NCBI GenBank assembly: GCA_940671915.1
Contig: CALNVZ010000649.1
Location: 3,860,987 to 3,924,986 of the forward strand
From: Paracentrotus lividus
Lineage: Eukaryota > Echinodermata > Echinoidea > Camarodonta > Echinidae
Direction: 5' to 3'
DNA: 64,000 nucleotides
A program made the position numbers and the translations under genes. Below, in pieces: positions 1-11,732 of this stretch. A model generated the notes under the pieces. That model searched no databases and was not told the origin of the DNA. It saw only the letters and a program-made list of their open reading frames with translations. Numbering within the stretch: position 1 is the stretch's first letter; each line of letters begins with the position of its first letter.

Positions 1-340
1 TCGCGCTACGCGCTCCCAAATGTGTCTCAGATGGGATGACAATTATCAAAATGTGTATAGAATAACTACCTTCAGATAATTATAAGCCAAAATTTTGGGC
101 TCGCGCTACGCGCTCACAAATGTGTCTCAGATGGGATGACAATTATCAAAATGTGTACAGAATACACTACCTTCAGGTTATTTTAAGCCAAAATTTTCGG
201 CTCGCGCTATGCGCTCGCAAATGTGTCTCAGATGGGATGACAATTATCAAAATGTGTACAGAATACACTACCTTCAGGTAATTATAAGCCAAAATTTTCG
301 TCTCGCGCTACGTACGCGCTCGGAAATTTCTCTAAAAAGT
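1..340. repeat. Tandem array, about 100 bp period, about 3.3 copies
   Basis: Units start at about 1, 101, 202 and 302 with TCGCGCTACGCGCTC and continue through a shared AAATGTGTCTCAGATGGG block and an AAGCCAAAATTTT block. The fourth copy breaks off after its first 20 or so bases. The array continues past the left edge of the window. The block AAAATTTTCGGCTCGCGCT also occurs inside the hAT-like element at 29721-31698 (for example 31505-31530), so the array looks like an expanded internal piece of that family. Confidence 0.85.
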
Positions 341-1929
341 TCATTATACTGACCCCTGACTTTGCGCTTGGATATGATCTGCTCATTCACAAAGCAAAGG
401 TGCACTTTTTCACATTTCGAAACCCCCCCCCCCCTTCCCCCGTAAAAATCCTTATTATTCGGGCCTAATATGTTCGCATGAATTTTTCTAAAACTTGTGC
501 CCCCTCACTTTTGAAAACGCTCCGCCGGCCCTGTGAAATAATAGGACATAATAAAGATACTTAAAATGATACGGAGGGAACAATTTATTCAGAACCATTA
601 ATACAATGGCTAGAGCTGTTCTTCCATTTAGAGAGGTCTCGAGCTAGTGCAGCACCGCCTATTGAGTGCAGAGCAGTGCAAAATATGGGGGCTTCTTGAT
701 ATGAACAAGGATACGCAAAGTCATTATGGGTGGTAGTTCGCCTTTCATTTAATTTTAGTTGACTCTGACGTGAAAAAAGGGAAATTCAACATGGACTTTT
801 GTTTACTTGTTTGAAGAGTAAACATGAATGTAAAGAGGCTGGCTAGAGAGTTATGGCAATTCAAATCTATTTAGAGGAAAAATGAGTCAATTGTTTGTGA
901 CAACTAAATAGGTGTAATATTTTCTTGAGCTACATGGAGGGATTCTTCCAAAACTCATTATCACTGGTACAAAGAATGTGATTTTACTTGATCTTTTGAA
1001 GAAAAAATAAATTTAGACAAAAAGTTTTAAAAATTGTATCAAATATTCTGTGTCTGACAATATACATCATTCATTTGTAATAGCAATTTTTTTTTCCCTT
1101 TTTTTTCATTTTCAATATCCACATCAATTCTGTGGAAATTTACTCAAACTCCATAATACACCAGCAAAAGCTTATTAAAAACAAAAATACAAAAGCAATT
1201 AATCTAAGTTTGGACTCTCTGAGCCATTTAATTAGGCTCTCCTTAATCAACTTTAATCAAATTTGTTAACGTTTGTAGCCTAGTGGGGCAACACGGTGGT
1301 CGGGAGGTATTATCTGTACCAAGCGGCAATTACGGTCTTTTCCTTTTCTCACCATTCAAAACACGGAGCTGATCGGTTTACTGCTTCTCTCATCACTCCC
1401 TCTGTGAAACGCATCATATTTCTTGGAGATATGAGGAAAGAGAGAGCATTTTTTTCTTTTTTCTTTTTGAGACGCCATAATTGCAGGTGAAAGTTCAGGC
1501 TACCCTGAAATTAATTTGCAAGGTACTAATTAGAATGAACTTTCCGAGCCGTACCGGCATATTTACATACTGTAGAAGAGGGTGAGAAAAATGGAAATAG
1601 CATGTGGAATGCAGTATGCTTTTGAATAAACATTGCATTTTCTGGATATTTTAGACAGATGGCATTTGGACATCTGATAGTGTTAATTGGACTGAATGAA
1701 AATTTGATCCCATCACTTTTTAAGACACAGGGTTTTGGAAATACAACATGTACATTGTAAGTGCTTGAACAAAAATAACATTTATTCGAAGTTTAGGATT
1801 ACCCCAAAATTATTGCTAAAATATGTTTTGATTTTGAACCTTTTTTTAAATTTGAGCTTTTCAGGTTCTATAGCTTCTAACTACTCAAACATTGAAAGTT
1901 AAGTGTTTTCTAGGACAAACATTGGCATA
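341..1929. other. No gene seen; AT-rich intron or intergenic DNA
   Basis: Contains a poly-C run near 422-434 and scattered AT-rich unique sequence. A short open frame at 1296-1490 has no recognisable motif and sits in low-complexity T-rich sequence; I do not regard it as a gene. If the gene with exons at 3770 and 7273 extends upstream, this may be one of its introns. Confidence 0.5.
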
Positions 1930-1932
1930 GGG

Positions 1933-1994
1933 TTTGCCATAGCTCAGTCGGTAAAGCACCTGTAGATCTCTTGTTTGAATCCTGATAAAATCCC
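1933..1994 (+). pseudogene. tRNA-like relic (A box and B box)
   Basis: An A-box-like TAGCTCAGTCGG is followed about 30 bases later by a B-box-like GTTTGAATCC. The anticodon arm is shortened and the acceptor ends do not pair, so this is not a working tRNA. It is either a decayed tRNA pseudogene or the head of a tRNA-derived SINE. Confidence 0.4.
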
Positions 1995-2163
1995 AATTTC
2001 TTAGCTCATCTTTCATACTGATAGTAACTCACTACAAATGATACAACTTGTAGCATGTAGAACTTTAAAGATAAACTTGAGTTGTAGTAATAATGAAAAA
2101 ATAATGTCCAACAGAATCAAAACAAGTTTACGCAAGAATTAGTGGAACTGAATATAAATGATA

Positions 2164-2304
2164 CTGTATAAGTGGTTATTTTCGCGGTGACTTTATTTTT
2201 CACGAATTTCACGAGTCACTCATCGCGAAAATTTCCACTTCAGTACAATGCTATTTATAGCAATGAAATCATCACCAAAATCGCGAAGATATTGGCTTAT
2301 ACAG
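2164..2304. mobile_element. MITE-like palindrome, CTGTATAAG ends, TA-flanked
   Basis: The left end TACTGTATAAG mirrors the right end CTTATACAGTA, with TA on both sides. The inside is rich in TTCGCG/CGCGAA and has a second inverted pair. About 141 bp, no coding capacity. The element at 8705-8936 has the same CTGTAT end and the same CGCGAA-rich interior. Confidence 0.7.
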
Positions 2305-3391
2305 TAATTAATAAATGATTTTCTGGAAGAAAATGCAAAATAGCCGAGTAATAAGCAAATAAAGGAAAAAATATTGGGCCGTCACCACGTCGGTCATCTC
2401 TCACAGCCGCGCGGTGACCACATGCGAAGCATATTGAACAATGGCATGCCCAAAGTTCGTACCGTATGTGTGCGATATTGTGTGCGTGCGGGGAGTTCTG
2501 GCGAGATAGCGAAGTTACGGGCTGCATCAATTTAACCGTCCTGACTACAATTTACTCTAAATTCTACCTGAAATCGTGCATGGAAGATAAACATATATCG
2601 TGCAGGCATAATTATATGTAAATGGAACAATGTGAGGACATATTTATACAATTACTTCCAATTTACTTTTGGCTACAACAACTCAAGTTGGGCTTTAATG
2701 TGTGGCTGTCGCAAAACCGTATTGGTATAGGACTTCAAGATAGAGGGCAGTTTGCTCTTTTATTAGCAAGGCAACTTTTTTTTTTAAATAACCTGTATTA
2801 AAAAGGGAAGAATCAAAGTCCTTGCATCATCAAATTTATCTTACAATTACTGCTGCACTCTGTTGCCCTTCCAACTTGATACCTGGGGTATTAAGTTGTA
2901 GCATGCGTACCTGTAGCAATGAATAAGATGTTGATCAAATAACTTGATACGCTGACTTAACGAATGATTCTCGAGGGTTTCATTGCTCTCTGCATTGCTG
3001 ATGCCTTCTAATGCAATCAATTACAGCTTGTGATGATGGACCTTTTCATTGAGACAAATCCATAGATGATCAGTCTCATTCCAGTTCTTACTTTTCAAAT
3101 ACAGAGACACGCATTGCAAGATCCATAACACTTTCATGTAAAGATTCCTGATTTAATAATAAGATTTTTATCTTGCTTAAAAATCAATTTTGTTCCATTA
3201 TTGGTGAGACCCCCCCCCCCCCCCCTCAGCTCCAGCCCTATATACATCATAGTGAAATCACTATATTCACACACAAATTGGCAAAGTGTCATTAGGTATC
3301 AATCCTATTTTTTATAAGGTTGTACAATGTAGTCCTAAGTAAATTGAAAATATAATTGGTACTAATTTAAGGATCAAAAAGTGAAAAATGA
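2305..3391. other. No gene seen; unique sequence upstream of an exon
   Basis: A GC-richer block at 2380-2530 holds a 77-codon open frame on the minus strand with no family signature. There is a poly-C run at about 3210-3225. Nothing else is recognisable. Confidence 0.45.
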
Positions 3392-3710
3392 AGGCTTGTA
3401 TTCACAAAGGTGTCCTAAGTTGAAACATTGCTTAACTATGGCTAGCAAACTGTGACACAATGTGTCTATGTTGTTACATATTGTAGGTCCCAATATATAT
3501 GACTCGATTCTGGGATCATGCTTTAATGGCTAGGGAAAAATTTGAACTTAACATTCCACGGCAATTTGAAATAACTTCATTACCAAAAATTCAGATAATG
3601 AGATCATCAACTTTTTGAGATTGTGTTACATTTTGCTAACCATAGTTAAACCACAGATTTAAGCTACTGTATGGCTTAATTTAGAACACCTAAGTGAATA
3701 ATACAGGCCT
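3392..3710. mobile_element. Palindromic MITE-like element
   Basis: Left-arm blocks such as CTTAACTATGGCTAGCAAA reappear in reverse complement on the right (TTTGCTAACCATAGTTAAA near 3633-3651), and the outer arms AGGCTTGTATTCAC and GTGAATAATACAGGCCT also match. It is about 319 bp with imperfect arms of roughly 85 bp. It ends 59 bp before the splice acceptor of the next exon. Confidence 0.7.
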
Positions 3711-3769
3711 AAGAATTTTGGAAATTATTCTATGACAATAATTTATCTCTCTCTTTCGATCTCCTGCAG

Positions 3770-4010
3770 GAAGTTAAGAAGCCCCTGGACCTTGTTCTCT
3801 CCATCTCTACCTCAGCCAAGATCCTGCTCAACAAGACCCAGGAAGCCCAGCTAGAGCTCACTAGTACCCAGACTAGTCCAGAGGACCAGGCTAGACCAGG
3901 AACTTACTACAGTCAGAGCTATGCACGTAGTCTAGGCCTGTCAGGGGAGATCCATGATCTCAGGAGCCATATACAGGAGCTCTATGATGTCATAGTGACA
4001 GGCTGGAAAG
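3770..4010 (+). CDS. Penultimate exon of an unidentified gene (helical protein)
   Basis: An open 241 bp stretch is bounded by a pyrimidine-rich acceptor ending CTCCTGCAG and a donor GTAACA. Read in phase 0 from its first base it encodes 80 residues with no stop, beginning EVKKPLDLVLSIS and ending ELYDVIVTGWK. It leaves one base (phase 1) that joins correctly to the exon at 7273. Composition is helix-friendly (LLNKTQEAQLEL, EIHDLRSHIQELYD), with no signal peptide or membrane segment. Codon use and GC content stand out clearly from the surrounding AT-rich sequence. I do not recognise the family; a coiled-coil or spectrin-like cytoskeletal or centrosomal protein is possible but unproven. Earlier exons are probably to the left of this window. 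Confidence 0.8.
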
Positions 4011-4738
4011 GTAACATATCTCGAAAATGCAAATTGTTCAGGAGAGCAAAAAACTTTGACACGCTGTGGCGACTTCATTTTTGGGATAAGAGTGTTGGGA
4101 TTTGGATATGACTTCACTTGACTGATTACCTGGAGTTAACACACACACACAAAAGTAATTTTCACAAAAATTTGAATTAAAAGGTTTTGTCACCCCATCG
4201 ACGATATTATTCATTCTACTTTTTGCCTACATCAACACATGGAGAGTTTCTTTTGTTTACATGCAGTTGCTGCAAGAGGGAATAGAAAAATCAAAGTCTT
4301 TGGGTCAGGGGACTGAAATTAAAAAGTAATAATAATGGCCTAACTTCAGTATTGCTCAATTAAAAGCAACTCTACTGTAGCATTGCCTGACTTCAAAATT
4401 GATGGTTTGGTTGTAAAATCATGATATTTTACAGCTCTACAGAATTTGTATCCACCTCTCTTGCCGTGCTGATCCATCGATTTGCCGAGACATCTCTTTA
4501 ATTGCTTGCCCGACTGATAACTTCACAGGACAAGTGCTTACATAGCACCTTAGTCTGAGCGTCAGATTATATAGCTATCCATCCCTTTATTCTATGCAAT
4601 AATGTATGGGGGCACTGCGAGCGACATGATCTGTTTGTCAATTTTTTGTCACGACATATTTGTAATGTTGTTACTTCTGGATATGTAATCCCGCCTACCC
4701 ACTCGAATTACTCCAGCCTGCGTCAAAGTCATCGCTCA

Positions 4739-5505
4739 CCAGTTACTTCCTCTCACTGGCCCCTCTATCTATTTCTCTCTACCACTCTCCTTTCTTTCTC
4801 TCCCTTCTCTCTTCCCCTCTCTTTCTCTTTATCTTTCTTTCGCCACAGTCCCTCTCTGTCTCTCTCTGTCTGTCTGTCTCTCTCTCTGCTCTCTATCTTT
4901 CTTGCTGTCTCTATATCTTTGTGTTTGTGTGTGGTGTCTCTCTTTGTCCCTCTATATAATTTTATACCTCTCTCTCTCTCTCTCATTCTCCCTGGCTTCT
5001 CTTCACCATACCCAGCCCTATTTGCCCTCCAATTGCTCATCTTTATTTCCGTCTTCTCTTCCCATTTTTTTTCCTCCTCTCTCTCCCCTCTATCTCTTTC
5101 TTTCTTTCCTTCGCTTTACATCTCTAAACTATAAACTTTCTTTCTCCAACTCGCCTTTTGCTCCCATATTTATGTGTTATGCCTGCTCTCCCCCCCCCCT
5201 TTCATCTCTCTTCCCCTCCATTTCTTTTCCTCTCTATCTCTCCCTTTGCTCTTGTTTTTGTGTGTTATACCTTCTCTCTCTCTCCCCTTCATCTCTCTTC
5301 CCCTCCATCTCTTCCCTTCTCCATCTCTTCCCTTCTCCATCTCTTCCCTTCTCCATCTTTCCCTTTTCTCTTTTTTATGTCTGTCATACCTCCCCACCCC
5401 ACCCCCTCTTTTTTTTTCTCTCTCTCTCTCTCTCTCTCTCTCCCTTTCTCTCTCTCTCTCTCTCTCACTCTCTCCATCTCCATCTCTCCTCTCTCTCTTC
5501 CCACA
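4739..5505. repeat. (TC)n-rich polypyrimidine tract
   Basis: Nearly 770 bp of almost pure pyrimidine on the plus strand: imperfect (TC)n, CTTTCT and a short tandem of CATCTCTTCCCTTCTC near 5305-5355. Several open frames of 75-257 codons on both strands are products of this composition (Ser/Leu/Phe on one strand, Arg/Glu on the other) and are not genes. Confidence 0.95.
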
Positions 5506-5814
5506 CCGTGATGCATTCCGGAGAGCGTGAAAGGCATCATGGCTTGGACGTCAGACGCCATTTAGCTTGGTGTCAATCAGTGTCAGGGTTTGAATGTGAA
5601 ATAGAAGCTTGGAGTGGCATCCGCTTGGACCCCTCATCTCCCACGGATCAATGCCTCTGTCAAGTCCATCTCTAATACAGCATTTCTCTATCCTTTCATC
5701 ATCATAATAGACCTACTATCCCTGTTCTTCTGTCTATGACCACTTTCTGCATAATGTATACTACTAGTATTCTGTAATCTGCAGCACATTTTGATTCCAT
5801 GACATGTGCTTCGT

Positions 5815-5977
5815 CGACAATTGCTCCACTGTAAATTCAATACACTGATCAAATGACTACCTTCAACACTGAGCTTAACACTATATCCTACCCTAAACCT
5901 AACCCTAAACCTAAACCTAACACAAAACCCTATTGCAACCATAACTTTTTATGAAATAAAGCAGGGAGCAATTGTAA
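5815..5977. mobile_element. Small inverted-repeat element with a telomere-like core
   Basis: Bounded by CGACAATTGCTCC on the left and GAGCAATTGTAA on the right, which are inverted copies. The middle carries CCTAAACCTAACCCTAAACC and an ATGAAATAAAGC block. A relative at 11997-12093 has the same ends, the same CTAACCCTAA core and the same AAATAAAGC block, so the telomere-like bases belong to a dispersed element and not to a chromosome end. Confidence 0.65.
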
Positions 5978-6064
5978 CTGGGGCAAATGTTGTGTCACCT
6001 TAAATATCATAGGGTAAGGCTTTTGTTCTACATGTATAGGGCGCTTTTTTAATTAAATGCATGC

Positions 6065-6236
6065 CCTTTTCTCTCTATGTCTGTTTCATCTGTATGTCTG
6101 TATCTACCTGTCTTTCTTTCGTCATCTCTCTCTCTTTCTTTCTTTCTGTCTCTGTCTTCCAACCACCCCCTCCCTCTCTCTTGCACTCATTCTCTCTCTC
6201 TCTCTCTCTCTCTCTTCCTTTGCCCCTCTCTGCTCC
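6065..6236. repeat. (TC)n polypyrimidine tract, second block
   Basis: Imperfect (TC)n/(TTTC)n with a pure (TC)n core at about 6190-6215. Open frames across it on both strands are compositional. Confidence 0.9.
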
Positions 6237-7272
6237 ATCTTTCATCATACTACTCACAGGTATTACAGTTATTGAGGTTTCTAAAAATTCAAGATATTCT
6301 GTGCTTGATCCCTTTCGCCAATTTAGTGATCCATAGACTATATGTATACTACATGTTGTTTGAAACCAATATCTCGGCTTCTTTCACCAAAATCTCAAAA
6401 TGTCACATTCCTCAAAATAACTCCTTATTATGATTCGATGGGACCTACATGTTTTAAGTTTTTCTTGGATTTTTCACTTTTGGGGGTTCCATACATGTAT
6501 AAAATCATTCAAGGACACCCGGTCCACAATCTGGTACTAAATGGGACACACATCACTTAACAACAGTTTGCATTTCTTTTTAAATGTTGGAAGAGATATT
6601 TATATTTGAAATGAAGTCTGCTCTGCAAGAGCTGAATACTCGGATCTTGACTTCTAAATGAATAATTAAACTAAAAAGAGTATGTCTCATTATTACTTGT
6701 GCAGAATAGCCTGTTCATAAAGACCTCCATTCTTGTGTCCCTTGTATTAGCTCATCAAATTCTGATAATCCTTGAAGTGTTGAACTCTTTACACGCTGAA
6801 TACATTCTGAATGAAAAATAATGACAATTGTTGTTTATATATTTTCTCTGGATTCTGATTTTCAAATGACAATATTGATACTGGTAGCTTAACTACAGAC
6901 ATTAGGTATGATCAACAACTATTGTTTTACTTTCTCTTGTACACAATAGCTGAGAAAAACAATTATTACGAATGTTTAATTTAATTATACAATTGTGCAC
7001 TGATGCTTCTTCAGCGTGGCAAGGGTTAATAAGCTCTTATTTGTGTGTCTGCCTCTGCTGGATCTGAATGAATTTTGGGCAGACATACACACATACTTAC
7101 ACCTATAAATTCTGTATTAATGATAATAATCATGGCTTTTTACATATTGTTTCAAAGTGCTTGACACAAGAAAATATAATGATCCACTATTAATGGCAAA
7201 TAATGTTAATGAACTGCTATTTCAATAAATAGAATGTTAAAAACCAGTCTCTTGTCTTTCCTCCCTCTGCAG

Positions 7273-7667
7273 GTTCCGACTTTGACCCTCTGAAGCTCCG
7301 CCTACCAACAGATGCTCTCCTTGAGGTGGTCAATCGTCTCCCGCAAGCCGCATCTACGCTGGAGATCCTCTGTAACCAAGGCAACCACTCAACCTTTTCC
7401 GACATCTCCACCACCTCCTCCACGGACGGACCCTGCCGGCCGACCGACCTGGTGCGTCTCGCGAGCCGTCAGCTCCTCACCCACCTGAAGGCGCTACAAG
7501 ATTACATCCGCGTCACCGTCAGGAGGTCCCGGATACCCGCGGAGTCGGAGACGGGTGCTCGTCGTGGTAAGCATGTCAGGTTCGCAGAGCATCTCAATAA
7601 AAAGGCGTTCATCTATAAGTATTCATCAATGTCGTCTTCTGATGACACAGATATGAGTGGAACATGA
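7273..7667 (+). CDS. Terminal exon of the unidentified gene; RVxF-like motif
   Basis: Begins after CCCTCTGCAG. Its first two bases complete the split glycine codon left by the exon at 3770-4010, and it then reads 130 residues to a TGA at 7665-7667. The start GSDFDPLKLRLPTDALLEVV and the following VNRLPQAASTLEIL look alpha-helical. A Ser/Thr-rich linker (about residues 45-60) follows, then another helical block (LVRLASRQLLTHLKALQDYI), then a basic segment RRGKHVRFAEHLNKK and a Ser/Asp-rich tail ending DDTDMSGT. KHVRF fits the [RK]x(0,1)[VI]x[FW] docking motif for protein phosphatase 1, but such motifs are short and often occur by chance. GC content is about 55-60 percent in its first 300 bases, well above the surroundings. 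Together the two exons give about 211 C-terminal residues. Product family not recognised. Confidence 0.85.
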
Positions 7668-7729
7668 GATGTCTGTCTTAATCCTTGGCACAGGAGATGG
7701 TAAATAAGGCAAGCTTGCCCTAGAGATCT

Positions 7730-8002
7730 GGGCTAGTAAACGAGGCAAGTGGTGTTATAGGTGATGCATCACATGTAGAGTCACACTACAGGTAAACACT
7801 ATAGACAAGTGACCTTTTTATAGTTAGTTTGTTCAAAAACACATTCCAGGCTAGTAAAATAAATCCCCCAAAACATGGGCTTGTAAATGAGGCAAGTGGT
7901 GCTATAGACGATGCATCACATGTTTATTTCTAGAGAGTCATATTACAGGTGAACACTATAGACAAGTGGCCTTTTCATAGTTAGGTTGTGCAAAAACACA
8001 TT
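7730..8002. repeat. Direct duplication, 147 bp period, downstream of the stop codon
   Basis: The block starting GGGCTAGTAAACGAGGCAAG at 7730 recurs at 7877 as GGGCTTGTAAATGAGGCAAG. Both contain GATGCATCACATGT, ACACTATAGACAAGTG and a CATAGTTAG-like block in the same order. It lies in the likely 3' UTR or just beyond it. Confidence 0.8.
7858..7863 (+). promoter_or_regulatory. Candidate polyadenylation signal AATAAA
   Basis: First AATAAA after the stop at 7667, about 190 bp downstream. The region is AT-rich and further AATAAA hexamers follow (for example near 8625 and 9066), so which one is used cannot be decided by eye. Confidence 0.3.
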
Positions 8003-8704
8003 TCTTCTTAGAGGTGGACAATATGGGTGGCCAATATAGACAGGTGACCTTTATAGAGAGATAACCATTAAGACAAGTTGCATGGGAGTGACAACAATTT
8101 GGCATTGATTCTGATTTATGATTTCCACTGGGTTTATAAGATTTTTATATTTCATAGGCTAACAAATTTACATATTCATTATGTAACATTGACAACTACA
8201 ACATACTGATTGATATTGACACATTTCAAGCAATTGTAACAGAATTAGAAATATTGACTTGTATGTTTTGGGGTTAGCCAAATTTAGCTAACATTATAGA
8301 AATCAATTACCATTTGGCAGCTACTTAACAATCATTAGATCAATATTTACATTTTTGTTGTCTCTTTTTAAGGGTAGGTTGTTCATAATCACAAAATAAT
8401 ACTTCACATTATTTTTCACAATTCTAATAATAAAAAATTGTTCTATTTAATGGTGGTTTTAGGATATTAGGAGTATTGTGGATGATTTAAAGGGGAAGAC
8501 TTAGAATAACAACAAAAGTTTTGTGATATGTGTAATTAATAGCACAGAACATGGCAGCTCCTAAATACCCATGGCCATTTTTCCATACTCACATGCTTAG
8601 TATGCCTGTCATTTGTAAAATAAAACATTTCATTTTAACATTTTAACACTGAGGTTATAAAAGAAATGTCAAAATAGTAATACTAGCGATCTTTTGAGAG
8701 TTTA

Positions 8705-8936
8705 CTGTATTCGCTGTTATTTTTGCGAGATTAATTTTTCGCGCTAGGCGGCCTCAAAACATGTTCACATGTTCTTAAATTCGCGCTGCATGTTGATAAG
8801 CTCGCAATTGAACCCATTCAATGAATGCATAGAAAATACTGCCTATATATTCGCAGGTTTTTAAAATTCGCGCCTGCCGCTCTTTGCGCGAAATCCGCGA
8901 AAAATTAATGTACCGCGAATATTTCCACAAAAACAG
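8705..8936. mobile_element. MITE-like palindrome, CTGTATTCGC ends, TA-flanked
   Basis: Left TACTGTATTCGC and right AAACAGTATA are inverted, with TA at both borders. The interior has paired TTTTCGCG/CGCGAA and AAATTCGCGC blocks. Same family as 2164-2304 by its ends and CGCGAA-rich interior. Confidence 0.65.
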
Positions 8937-9859
8937 TATACATTTGCATGTACCTGTACATATTTACATACACTTTTGATTCCAATACTTTTTCATAACA
9001 AATTATGTAATTTAATCTCTATTGAAATATTGTGTACAGAGGCTGTACAAATCATCAACAATGAAAATAAAATTAGCATCTAGTTTGTAAATAATTGATA
9101 AAATTTTTGAAATGTACAATTGTAAATATCTTTGACTTATTATAATTATTCTTAGTGTAAATATTAGAAGTGGAATTCATTCACAATATATTTTCCTCAC
9201 ATAACTTGGGAGAGCAAATGGATGGATGATTATGATTTGACATGAATATGGATGTAGTAAAAATGGCATATAATTACATTACAGATTATACCTCATACTA
9301 GTATGTCAAAGGTTATATTTGAAGGTCATGACACACACAAGAGGTCAACTGAATGGATTGCACTCTGGATGGATATTTATTGATAAAAACATTTAAATGG
9401 GAGTAATAAACACTATCAAAAATAAGACTAAAACCCAGGTTTAGAAATATAGGTTCACAAATGAGTTCCTAAAAATATGTCATCAGATTATTTAGTCAAA
9501 GGACATCAGGGAAAACATAAATGCAAATGAGGATTTTTCGACACCTAATTCTGCATCATGTAAAACTTAATCTCCTATTATAATACTAAATAAATGTGGG
9601 TTTTTGTTCACAATTCTTAGTTTAAAAAGTGATAGACTTTGTAATTATAGTAGCATTTTATTTACCTATGGTAGCCTCTTCATTTCTCAGCACTTTTACC
9701 AACACCTTTGCTATTTACAAGGCAGCTATAGGTATCATTTTTATAGGTCTTTGGTAAAGTTGTTATTGTATGACTGGGATAGTATTCGAACTCACAACCT
9801 GGCTATCTGCGGGTAATTTTTTTTTTTTTAAAGCACATTATACATGATTAACAAGATAA
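8937..9859. other. No gene seen; AT-rich sequence
   Basis: AT-rich unique sequence with scattered AATAAA hexamers, which could include the distal 3' end of the plus-strand gene. The open frame at 9604-9816 has no recognisable features. Confidence 0.45.
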
Positions 9860-10316
9860 TATATGTTTTCCCGGCCAATTTCATTGTTTTGTCAATCAAT
9901 TGCATATTAGAGGCATTCATTTTCGGGGAAAATGCTGCTGCATTGAAATGTTGCCAGTCAAAATCGTATTCAAGCATCAAAATTAACGATTGTTGTGATC
10001 GATTTCGTATTTACGCATTCCACTTCACATAATAAGCATAAACATTCGGCAATAACTATTGAAATTTGTCTTCATCCTGTCTACATTTCATTCCGTATAC
10101 TCAAACTTGCACTAATTTGATTGCACAAATAATGAAATTAAATGCCTATATCCGAATTTGAACTTTGCAACCATTACTTTGTGTGCCTAAAAACGAATCT
10201 GAGAGCATGAACACGAAATTGTTTGACTAAAATCTGTCGCATCAAACACCCAAATTTGAATACACATTAAATAAAAACGGATGATAAATGTATGAAATTG
10301 GCCAGGAAAACCTATA
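9860..10316. mobile_element. Element with TTTTCCCGGCCAATTTCAT ends
   Basis: The left end TTTTCCCGGCCAATTTCAT is mirrored on the right by ATGAAATTGGCCAGGAAAA, with TATA-like sequence outside both. About 457 bp, no coding capacity. A diverged relative with GGTTTTTCCGGCCAATTTTC and GGGAAAACCTATA ends lies at 59406-59627. Confidence 0.65.
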
Positions 10317-11540
10317 CTAAATAAAACAAAATGAAATAGATAAAATGAAATAAAATGCTGGTTAATGAAATTAGGCACACTATGTGATTAAAAAGATAAT
10401 GCTGAATGAAACAAAATGAAATGAAATGTAAAACTTCCCATGACAGAATATTTCCGGGCTTGAGCACAATGGTGTTAACTCTTTATATAAAAGTATACTG
10501 GTACAAGTTATTGTCTTTTTAGCTACAAGTACCAGTAAATGATGCAAGGTGATTTTATACACAAAGCACCCAAGGAAAATAACATTTACTGTATAGGACA
10601 GGTATGGGTCCTGTAACACTGCATGTGTCTCGATGTAAACTCACACTGACGTAACATGGAATTCTAAATTTCAAACAGGGTTCGATTTATAAGATGTATG
10701 ATTTTGAAATAAAATTTGATAAGAAAAAAAAAAAATGCATTTTCTAATGCTAGGGAAAGAGAGAACACTTGTCTACAACTGCAACATTTTTGGTTATGTC
10801 ATGACTGGAATTCTGGACATATTTCAGAGCAAAACACATACAAAACGGGCGCTCTTTAAAATACCCTAGCAACCTATCAAAATATTTTATTCTGCAAAAT
10901 CATTGCGTTTGAATGAATGAATGAGAGGGATTAGGGTAGCGAGATGAAATTGCTATCCCCCAATTAAGTGGGCCTAGTCTCCCAAGTCGATCTCCGTAAC
11001 GAGGTGTAGTGAAAGATGACCGGCCGAAGTGATTAGCGGCGGCCACCGTCTATGCCGCACATGACCTATAAAAGTGCCCCAGACCCCAAGGCCGACTTGA
11101 CCACACAAATCAATGGTAGAATCATTCCAGATATGGCATGTGGATTATTTTCTGCATCTGAAAATCGTATTGGTTGCATGGTTATTTTTAGGAGTAGTCT
11201 GTACTTAGATTGCATGCTGTAATTAGGTGACGGGGTGTGAAAACTATATGCTTATGGGGAACCAAAGGAAGGTCATATAATTCATGTAGAATAATGGAAT
11301 TACAACATATTATTATCAAATATCAATATATTTTCTGATGGTCTTTATACGTTATCTTATAAAGATTGGTTTTATATAAGCAATTTTAGGGTAGCAACTT
11401 TATTTGACAGAAAAGTTCTTGTAACTTGTGGAAGGATTTGAGTATTGATTTTGCAATGCTCCACATTAATTTTTTTTTTCTTCACAGAGGTCAGGATTGA
11501 CTTTGTACCGATTCATTTGTACTACTGCTGGGGGCCCCCT
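10317..11540. other. No gene seen; one GC-richer block
   Basis: Mostly AT-rich. A compact GC-richer patch at about 10960-11110 contains AAAGATGACCGGCCGAAG and a TATAAAAG at 11067-11074. No open frame or splice pattern follows, so I do not call a promoter. Confidence 0.4.
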
Positions 11541-11629
11541 TTCTTTCTTTCTTTCTTTATTTACTTTTTAAAAATTATTATTATTATTATATATATATTT
11601 TATTTATATATTCATTTATTTATTTATCT

Positions 11630-11666
<37 letters not shown>

Positions 11667-11683
11667 TTTTTATTTTTATTTTT

Positions 11684-11732
<49 letters not shown>

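Larger units (their letters stand above)
4011..7272 (+). other. Last intron of the unidentified gene
   Basis: Runs from GTAACA to a pyrimidine-rich acceptor ending CCCTCTGCAG and is 3262 bp long. It carries two polypyrimidine microsatellite blocks, a telomere-like MITE and otherwise unique AT-rich sequence. No internal exon was recognised. Confidence 0.75.

Noticed and set aside
1..340. CRISPR-like array
   Set aside because: Whole 100 bp units are repeated without unique spacers, and the genome is eukaryotic.
4646..5675. Open frames of up to 257 codons over the polypyrimidine tract
   Set aside because: Translation is Ser/Leu/Phe/Pro on one strand and Arg/Glu on the other, as expected from (TC)n. 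No start context, splice sites or domains.
5880..5935. Telomeric repeat suggesting a chromosome end
   Set aside because: Short, degenerate, inside an intron and inside a dispersed inverted-repeat element with a second copy at 11997.
11067..11074. TATAAAAG as a promoter TATA box
   Set aside because: Nothing downstream looks transcribed or coding; TATA-like octamers are expected by chance in AT-rich DNA.
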